Positions 15,864 to 20,314 of a DNA stretch of 20,314 nt are shown piece after piece. A model generated the notes under the pieces. That model saw only the letters and a program-made list of their open reading frames with translations. It was not told the origin of the DNA and made no database searches. This stretch comes from Actinomycetes bacterium (GTDB lineage Bacteria; Actinomycetota; Acidimicrobiia; Acidimicrobiales; Microtrichaceae): positions 1 to 20,314 of the forward strand of contig JAFAFN010000496.1 in NCBI GenBank assembly GCA_023423475.1, read 5' to 3'. The position numbers and the translations under genes were made by a program. The first letter of the stretch is position 1, and every line of letters starts with the position of its first letter.

Positions 15864-16631
15864 ATGGCGGCACCAGAACCGTCCGCGAACGCTCCGATCA
15901 CCGCACAGGTCCGTCTCGACGACCTGATCTCGTCGATCAGTGCGGTGCACGAGGCGCCGCTCGATCAGCTCACCGACGCCGTGCTGCTCGGCGACCACCT
16001 CGGTGAGCTGTCCGATCACCTCATCGGCCACTTCGTCGACCGCGCTCGGCGATCAGGGGCGTCGTGGAGCGAGATCGGACGCAGCATGGGGGTGACACGG
16101 CAGGCGGCGCAGCAGCGGTCCGTGCCCCGTGACGTCGACACGTCCGCGCTCCAGATGCCCGAGCCGGATCCCGCCGACGGCTTCGGTCGCTTCACGCCGC
16201 GTGCGCGCAACGTGGTGGTCGCCGCGCAGGACGAGGCCATCGCCGCGAGCAACGACCGGATCACACCCGATCACCTCGTTCTGGGGCTGCTCGCCGAGCC
16301 CGAGGCGATCGCTGCGAAGGTCCTCGTCGACGGGGGAGTGACGCCCGAGTCGATTCGGTCCGCCGCGGCCGGCCGCCTGCCCGAGCCGGTCGCCGAGGCG
16401 CCCGATCTGGTGCCCTTCGATGCCGCCTCCAAGAAGGTGATGGAGCTCACGTTCCGTCACGCCCTCCGGCTCGGGCACAACTACGTCGGCACCGAGCACG
16501 TGCTCCTGGCGCTGCTCGAGCTCGAGGGGGACGACGGGCTGCTCGTCGGACTGGGGGTGGAACGGCCCGCCGTCGAGACCGCCGTGCAGGAGTCGCTGGC
16601 CCGGATTCAGGATTCGCGTCGCGCCGGATGA
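15864..16631 (+). CDS. Helix-turn-helix plus double Clp-N domain protein
   Basis: 255 residues from the ATG at 15864, chosen because a -10 box stands seven bases upstream; the frame is open further back but across the promoter. Residues about 16-60 are helical, and WSEIGRSMGVTRQAAQQR (68-85) is a clear helix-turn-helix. Two Clp-N repeats follow: FGRFTPRARNVVVAAQDEA to about 170 with ITPDHLVLGLL, and FDAASKKVMELTFRHALRLG to about 246 with YVGTEHVLLALLE. In ClpA/ClpC this domain binds adaptors or damaged protein, but here there is no ATPase module. The family is common in actinobacteria and often misnamed a Clp ATPase subunit. It is probably a DNA-binding regulator that senses a protein partner. 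Confidence 0.9.
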   Translation: MAAPEPSANAPITAQVRLDDLISSISAVHEAPLDQLTDAVLLGDHLGELSDHLIGHFVDRARRSGASWSEIGRSMGVTRQAAQQRSVPRDVDTSALQMPEPDPADGFGRFTPRARNVVVAAQDEAIAASNDRITPDHLVLGLLAEPEAIAAKVLVDGGVTPESIRSAAAGRLPEPVAEAPDLVPFDAASKKVMELTFRHALRLGHNYVGTEHVLLALLELEGDDGLLVGLGVERPAVETAVQESLARIQDSRRAG

Positions 16632-16636
16632 TCCGC

Positions 16637-16642
16637 TACAGT
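16637..16642 (+). promoter_or_regulatory. Probable -10 box for the tRNA-Gln/tRNA-Glu transcript
   Basis: TACAGT sits just after the stop of the Clp-N gene and just before the first of four hairpins leading into tRNA-Gln. The -35 region is not clear. Confidence 0.4.
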
Positions 16643-16649
16643 CTTCCGG

Positions 16650-16723
16650 CACCCCTTCGGGGGTGAGTGCCACGCCTCGGCGTGGTGACCGCCTCCCGGG
16701 GCGGAAGCCACCTTCGGGGGTGG
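16650..16723 (+). repeat. Regular array of four 16-nt hairpins leading into tRNA-Gln
   Basis: Four short stem-loops follow one another at a 19-20 nt period: CACCCC-TTCG-GGGGTG (16650-16665), CCACGC-CTCG-GCGTGG (16670-16685), CCGCC-loop-GGCGG (16689-16704) and CCACC-loop-GGTGG (16708-16723). The last overlaps the first ten bases of tRNA-Gln and would compete with its acceptor and D stems. The stems differ in sequence but keep length and spacing. The role is unknown; precursor folding or processing control is possible. Confidence 0.65.
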
Positions 16724-16785
16724 TGTAATTGGCAACACATCTGGTTCTGGTCCAGACATTGGGGGTTCGAGTCCTCCCCCCCGAG
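16714..16785 (+). tRNA. tRNA-Gln (anticodon CTG)
   Basis: A 72-nt cloverleaf. The acceptor stem is TCGGGGG/CCCCCGA, the D stem GTGT/ACAC, and the anticodon stem TCTGG/CCAGA with loop TTCTGGT, giving CTG for CAG codons. The T arm is GGGGG-TTCGAGT-CCTCC. The discriminator is G, as expected for glutamine tRNA, and the CCA end is not encoded (GCAC follows). Confidence 0.95.
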
Positions 16786-16825
16786 CACAACTCAGCAGAT
16801 CTCCGGAGCGATCCGGCGGCAACAG

Positions 16826-16898
16826 GCCCCCATCGTCTAGCGGCCTAGGACACCACCCTCTCAAGGTGGCGGCACGGGTTCAAATCCCGTTGGGGGTA
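16826..16898 (+). tRNA. tRNA-Glu (anticodon CTC)
   Basis: A 73-nt cloverleaf. The acceptor stem is GCCCCCA/TGGGGGT with a first G-T pair, the D stem GTCT/GGAC, and the anticodon stem CCACC/GGTGG with loop CTCTCAA, giving CTC for GAG codons. The T arm is ACGGG-TTCAAAT-CCCGT. The discriminator is A and CCA is not encoded. It lies 40 bp after tRNA-Gln, so the two are probably co-transcribed. Confidence 0.96.
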
Positions 16899-16901
16899 CA
16901 G

Positions 16902-16927
16902 GAAAGCCCTGCAGTTGCAGGGCTTTC
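16902..16927 (+). terminator. Terminator after the tRNA pair
   Basis: GAAAGCCCTGCA and TGCAGGGCTTTC form a perfect 12-bp inverted repeat around GT, three bases past tRNA-Glu. The T-run inside the 3' arm is short, but the symmetric AAAGCCC/GGGCTTT form is typical of bidirectional actinobacterial terminators. It may also end transcription of the convergent GNAT gene. The following 62 bp up to the GNAT stop hold nothing I recognise. Confidence 0.85.
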
Positions 16928-16989
16928 GCCGTTCCCGGGCGCGGTTCGCGTGGAATGCCGAGCTGGGCCGCACTCGCTTCGGCCGCGCG

Positions 16990-17295
16990 TCACCAGTAGC
17001 CGGATCGGCGCAGCCCGACGTCGTCGCCGGGGGTCGGGGCAACGGTGGGCACCCGGTCGACGAACGCCAGCCAGCCTTCGCCGATCAGACGCTGGTCGGC
17101 CAGATGCTCGTCGGCCAGTGCGACGACCCCGAGGTGCGTGGCGGAGTGTCGCTCGAGCCACTCGACGAACGCGTCGGTCCACGCCTGACGGTCCCGGTGG
17201 GTCTCGCCAGCTTCGTCCGCCCGCCACTGCCAACGAAGATCGGCCATGGCGGTGAAATCGCCCGCAGCGGCGCGCCTGACCGTGATCGGTGCCAT
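16990..17295 (-). pseudogene. GNAT acetyltransferase, apparently truncated at the C-terminus
   Basis: 101 residues from the ATG at 17295, with TACCGT eight bases upstream. The start ITVRRAAAGDFTAMADLRW and the strand pair GVVALAD/LIGEGWLAFVDRVP match the N-terminal half of a GNAT-fold acetyltransferase, where one expects about 150-170 residues. The acetyl-CoA-binding motif (Arg/Gln-x-x-Gly-x-Gly/Ala) that should follow is missing; the frame ends shortly after VDRVP with GLRRSGYW. The missing half is not visible in the other frames of the 62 bp before the tRNA terminator. It is either a remnant cut by a deletion beside the tRNA locus or a short paralogue; activity is unlikely. Confidence 0.6.
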
Positions 17296-17303
17296 CGAGT
17301 CCG

Positions 17304-17309
17304 ACGGTA
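17304..17309 (-). promoter_or_regulatory. -10 box before the GNAT remnant
   Basis: TACCGT on the minus strand, eight bases before the ATG at 17295. It is similar to other leaderless starts here but at the edge of the spacing range. Confidence 0.35.
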
Positions 17310-17435
17310 CTGCGGTCACCGCCGGGGCGGCCGACCGTTGCCGTGCGGACCGAATCGGGGAGCGGCGACGGCGGGAGCTGTGCTGTGGTGTGCCACCAAC
17401 GACGTCGGTCGAACCAAGATGAGGAGCAGCGGCAG

Positions 17436-18182
17436 ATGCCAGAGCCAGCGGTGGGTGAGCTCGACGTGGGTGTCGCAGATGCAGCGGTGCAGCAGTCCCG
17501 CCGATCGCTCGCTCACGACGTCGCGATCAGCGCGATCTGGGCGGTGGTGGCGACCGGCGCCTCGTTCCTCATCGCCCGGGCGATCGAGCCGTCGGTCGTG
17601 CTCGACCCACTCGAGGCGTTCGCCGTGCTCACGTCCTACTCGTGCACCTACCTCGTGGTCCGACAGCGGCGGATCAACTACCTGGTGGGGATGGCGTCGA
17701 CGGCCGCCTATGCACTGCTGTTTCACCGGGCGGAGCTGCTCGCCAGCATGGTGTTGAACCTGTACCTGACGCCGTCGCTCATCTACGGCTGGTTCCGTTG
17801 GCGGCCCGACGCCGACACACGGCCGGTGACGAACGTCGCGCTGCGCTGGAGTCCCGTCTACCTCGCCGTCACGGCGGCAAGCTACGTGGGCGCGGTCGCG
17901 ATGGTCGGGTGGTTCGACGGCGAGCTGCCACGCTGGGATGCCGTGATCCTGATCGGGTCGATCCTGGCCCAGTTCCTCCTCGACAACAAGAAGCTCCAGA
18001 CCTGGGTGGTCTGGGCGGTGGTCAACGTCGTCGCCATCTACGTCTACGCCCGTGCCGACCTGCCGATGGCGGCGGCGCAGTACGTGTTCTTCCTGGCCAA
18101 CACCGTCTACGGGTACCGGTCCTGGCGGCGGTCGATGGCGGGCTCGACGCCGGCTGCCCTCCCGGCCGAGGTCGTTCGATGA
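17436..18182 (+). CDS. pnuC: Nicotinamide riboside transporter PnuC
   Basis: 248 residues from the ATG at 17436, with GGAG nine bases upstream. The upstream-open frame is not needed. PnuC carries nicotinamide riboside by facilitated diffusion across the membrane, pulled by its phosphorylation inside. Six to seven hydrophobic segments run from about residue 28 to 225, with the family's aromatic motif at NLYLTPSLIYGWFRW (108-122) and the final YGYRSWRR. The stop overlaps the start of nadR (ATGA), a typical pnuC-nadR couple: import followed by trapping. The 140 bp between it and the divergent GNAT gene show no NAD-related operator that I can name. Confidence 0.93.
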   Translation: MPEPAVGELDVGVADAAVQQSRRSLAHDVAISAIWAVVATGASFLIARAIEPSVVLDPLEAFAVLTSYSCTYLVVRQRRINYLVGMASTAAYALLFHRAELLASMVLNLYLTPSLIYGWFRWRPDADTRPVTNVALRWSPVYLAVTAASYVGAVAMVGWFDGELPRWDAVILIGSILAQFLLDNKKLQTWVVWAVVNVVAIYVYARADLPMAAAQYVFFLANTVYGYRSWRRSMAGSTPAALPAEVVR

Positions 18183-19216
18183 GCTCGACCTGGGTGCTGC
18201 TCACTGCGCTGCCACCGACCCGAGGCCATCTGCAGTTGGTGCGCTTCGCCGAGGCGCTGGACCGGGGCGACGGAGGCGACGGGGTCACGGTGCTCGTGTG
18301 CACGCAGCCCGACGAGCCGTTCGTCGCCGAGCGGCCCGCCGCGGTGGCCGCGGCGATCGATGGCGCGCTGCGCGACCGGGTCGAGGTGCTGCACTTCGCC
18401 GAGCAGGTCCAGCAGGTGCCCGACGGCGACGACGATGCCGCCTTCTGGGCGATGTGGGTCGACATCCTCGCGGCTCGGGGCCTGCGCCCCGGCGACACGA
18501 TCGTCGCGTCCGAGCCCTACGGGGTGCCGCTGGCCGGTGCTGCGGGGTGTCGCTTCGTGCCCTACGACCCGGGTCGGGTCACGGACGGCTGCAACGCGAC
18601 CTCGGTGCGTCGGGACCCGCTCTCTCACTTCGACGTGATGGTGCCCGAGTTCGCCCGGCTGCTCACCCGGCGAGTCACGTTCTTCGGGGCGGAGTCGACC
18701 GGCAAGACCACGCTGAGCGTCGCCGTCGCCGAACAGGTCTCGGGGCACCTCCTGCCCGAGTGGGCGCGGCCCTACCTCGACCTGATCGGGCCGGTGGTGA
18801 CCGACGACGCGATGCACACGATCTGGTCGGCGCAGCGAGCGCTGCAGGAGAGCATCGTGCGGCATGCGCCGCGACCGTTCATCGTCCAGGACACCGACCT
18901 GTTCAGCACACTCGGCTACTGGGAGATGTTCGACCCGGCCGGAGTGCCACCCGGTCTCGCCGACGATGCGGTCGCGACACGCTCCGACCTGTACGTGATG
19001 TGCCCGTCGGACATCCCCTTCGAGCCCGACCCGCAGCGCTTCGGTGGCGACCGTCGAGAGTCGACCGACCAGTACTGGATCGACCTGCTCGAACGATTCG
19101 GTCTGAACTACGTCGTGCTCGGGTCGAGCGATCCCGACGAACGCCTGCGACAGGCGACCGAGGCCGTGCTGGGCACCTTCGACCAGCGCATCCTGGCATA
19201 CGACCGGATCACCTGA
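18179..19216 (+). CDS. nadR: NadR: NMN adenylyltransferase and nicotinamide riboside kinase
   Basis: 345 residues, start overlapping the pnuC stop (ATGA). The N-terminal half (1-155) is a nucleotidyltransferase of NMN adenylyltransferase type: TRGH (14-17) stands for the HxGH motif, then ASEPYG and NATSVRRDPLSHFD (139-152), which match the NadR SxTxxR region. The C-terminal half is the riboside kinase with a P-loop GAESTGKT (170-177), LPEWARPYLD, and QDTDLFSTLGYWE. Together they convert imported nicotinamide riboside to NMN and NAD+. The DNA-binding domain of enterobacterial NadR is absent, so this one is an enzyme only. The NMNAT part is more divergent than the kinase, so its activity is less certain. 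Confidence 0.92.
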   Translation: MSSTWVLLTALPPTRGHLQLVRFAEALDRGDGGDGVTVLVCTQPDEPFVAERPAAVAAAIDGALRDRVEVLHFAEQVQQVPDGDDDAAFWAMWVDILAARGLRPGDTIVASEPYGVPLAGAAGCRFVPYDPGRVTDGCNATSVRRDPLSHFDVMVPEFARLLTRRVTFFGAESTGKTTLSVAVAEQVSGHLLPEWARPYLDLIGPVVTDDAMHTIWSAQRALQESIVRHAPRPFIVQDTDLFSTLGYWEMFDPAGVPPGLADDAVATRSDLYVMCPSDIPFEPDPQRFGGDRRESTDQYWIDLLERFGLNYVVLGSSDPDERLRQATEAVLGTFDQRILAYDRIT

Positions 19217-19229
19217 GCGGGTCGAGGCG

Positions 19230-19235
19230 TAGCAT
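19230..19235 (+). promoter_or_regulatory. -10 box of leaderless promoter for the epoxide-hydrolase-like gene
   Basis: TAGCAT, seven bases before the ATG at 19243 and in the 26-bp gap after nadR. It suggests that this gene is also transcribed on its own. Confidence 0.5.
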
Positions 19236-19242
19236 CGCGACC

Positions 19243-19731
19243 ATGTCGACCGAACTGCTGCCCACGCCCGCGATCGCCGGTGAGGTGCCGGTCGATCCGA
19301 TCGATGTCACCGAGGCATTCCTCGCGGCGCTCGCTGCGGGCGAGCTCGACGAGGCGATCAGCTACCTCGGCGATGAGGTGCACTATGTGAACGTCGGCTT
19401 CCCCGCGCTCGACGGCGCCGAGACGGTCCGCCGGGCGTTCAAGGGGCTGGACCGACCCGGCGTCGGCTTCGAGGCGTACCTGCACGCGATCTCGGCAGAC
19501 GGTCCCGTCGTGCTCACCGAGCGCACCGACGTGATCCAGCTCGGTCCGTTCCGTTGGCAGTTCTGGGTGATGGGCCGCTTCGACGTGCACGACGGCCGTA
19601 TCACCCTGTGGCGCGACGGCTTCGACGTCGCCGACCTGCTGAAGGCCACGGTCCGAGCGGTGATCGGTGCTGCGGTGCCGGCGCTGCGCCCGACTCCGCC
19701 GGAGGACCTGCTGGTCCCACCCGGTCGCTGA
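19243..19731 (+). CDS. Limonene-1,2-epoxide-hydrolase-like protein
   Basis: 162 residues, close to the 149 of the Rhodococcus enzyme. The fold is the SnoaL/NTF2-like alpha+beta cone. All residues of the limonene-epoxide hydrolase active site appear in place: Tyr48 and Asn50 in YVN (water positioning), Arg94 and Asp96 in ERTDV, and Asp125 in WRDGFD. FLAALAAGELDEAISYL is the usual first helix region. This points to a true epoxide hydrolase rather than a generic SnoaL protein. The physiological epoxide is unknown; no terpene or monooxygenase genes are nearby. It lies 26 bp after nadR but has its own -10 box. Confidence 0.87.
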   Translation: MSTELLPTPAIAGEVPVDPIDVTEAFLAALAAGELDEAISYLGDEVHYVNVGFPALDGAETVRRAFKGLDRPGVGFEAYLHAISADGPVVLTERTDVIQLGPFRWQFWVMGRFDVHDGRITLWRDGFDVADLLKATVRAVIGAAVPALRPTPPEDLLVPPGR

Positions 19732-19916
19732 ACCGAGCGGTCGCCGCCGCGGCGTCGGGTGCCGGCTTCGCTGTCACACCCGCTCTCTAGAGTTGGTTGT
19801 AGGTCGTTCACTTCCCCAGATCCATCTCTTCGGGGGTGGGTGTTGGACGGCTGGTCGTCGTGTCACCGACTGCTGTGACGCTGCTGGACTTCACGACTTG
19901 TTGGGGAGGCGCGCCC

Positions 19917-20314
19917 GTGGCGCTGCTCGATCATCCACCACCACCCGAGTTCGATGCCGTCGCCGCGTCGGACGACGACCTGATCGCGGAGCTGCACTCG
20001 TTGGAGGCAGCGCAACGCGTGTTGGACGCGCGTCGCATGGTCGTGCTCGGCGAGACCGCCGCACGCCATGTCACTGAACGCCGCACCGGGCTGACGACGA
20101 AGGCGTGGCTCTTGGACGAGCACCACGTCGCTGGTGTGACCGCCGCGCGGCAGGTGGCGACGGCGAAGAAGCTCCGGCTGCTCCTTCCGGTGGTCGCGGA
20201 TGCGCTCTCGGATGGGGTGATCTCGTTTGATCACGCCGCGTTCATCGCCCGGCTGTGCACACCCAGGGTCGAGGCGATCGTGGTGGAGTTGCAGGAACGG
20301 TTCATCGAGCTCGC
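19917..20314 (+). CDS. DUF222 (13E12-repeat) protein, 5' part, likely with C-terminal HNH nuclease beyond the edge
   Basis: The frame runs from GTG 19917, with GGAGG seven bases upstream, to the window end (132 complete codons). MALLDHPPPP is followed by helical DUF222 features: DDDLIAELHSLEAAQRVLDA, ETAARHVTERRTGLTTKAWL, VTAARQVATAKKLRLLLPVV, and ADALSDGVISFDHAAFIARL. Genes of this family are multicopy in actinobacteria and usually end in an HNH endonuclease domain, which lies outside this window. TTG, CTT and TTT codons are more common here than in the neighbours, consistent with a different origin. The 185 bp upstream hold a possible TAGAGT -10 box (19789-19794) but no clear gene. Confidence 0.85.
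   Translation, partial: MALLDHPPPPEFDAVAASDDDLIAELHSLEAAQRVLDARRMVVLGETAARHVTERRTGLTTKAWLLDEHHVAGVTAARQVATAKKLRLLLPVVADALSDGVISFDHAAFIARLCTPRVEAIVVELQERFIEL

Noticed and set aside
17296..17435. Possible NAD-related riboswitch or operator before pnuC
   Set aside because: No conserved riboswitch core or known repressor box could be recognised by eye.
17642..18178. N-terminal extension of nadR to 524 residues
   Set aside because: The extension lies wholly inside pnuC in another frame and has Arg/Gly-rich nonsense composition. The ATGA overlap at 18179 gives a normal NadR.
1..20314. CRISPR arrays, IS elements or integrases
   Set aside because: No regularly spaced identical repeats, transposase motifs or terminal inverted repeats were seen. 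The hairpin array at 16650 has unlike stems and no spacers of CRISPR length.

Overview
The window looks like the chromosome of a high-GC actinobacterium. The gene content (GluRS with tRNA-Gln and tRNA-Glu, citramalate-type isoleucine synthesis, a DUF222 protein) and the frequent leaderless promoters suggest the Acidimicrobiia (Ilumatobacter or Iamia-like). That placement is inferred from gene style, not from a search. Coding density is high, with no gene-free gap over 300 bp.

Left block (1-6332, minus strand): four genes reading leftward, three of the junctions overlapping or nearly so. They are a CbbX/SpoVK-type AAA+ ATPase with a possible TerB-like N-terminal domain, a membrane-anchored protein resembling a solute-binding protein, a lipoprotein joining a solute-binding-like domain to a von Willebrand A (MIDAS) domain, and an N-terminal nucleophile acylase of the PvdQ/aculeacin-acylase type that runs off the left edge. 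The first three look like a cell-envelope assembly whose purpose I cannot name. It is the best candidate here for an undescribed system.

Middle block (6413-12603): proA (proline synthesis) converges on greA. Divergent from greA is a branched-chain amino acid operon, leuB-ilvE-cimA. It is preceded by a 12-codon leader peptide carrying Leu, Val and Ile-Ile codons and by a terminator hairpin with a T-tract, which together look like a transcription attenuator. LeuB, IlvE and CimA fit isoleucine synthesis through citramalate. A conserved-looking protein of unknown function follows.

Right block (12622-20314): an L,D-transpeptidase (minus strand) diverges from gltX, which overlaps a YdcF-like DUF218 membrane protein. 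Next comes an HTH plus Clp-N protein whose promoter is covered by two identical-geometry inverted repeats, then tRNA-Gln(CTG) and tRNA-Glu(CTC) preceded by a regular array of four small hairpins and followed by a strong terminator. After these come a truncated GNAT gene, a pnuC-nadR operon for NAD salvage from nicotinamide riboside, a limonene-epoxide-hydrolase-like enzyme, and the start of a DUF222/13E12-type gene at the right edge.

A recurring regulatory theme is a TANNNT -10 box placed 6-8 bases upstream of an ATG or GTG start. It occurs at ten places in the window and argues that many of these mRNAs are leaderless.
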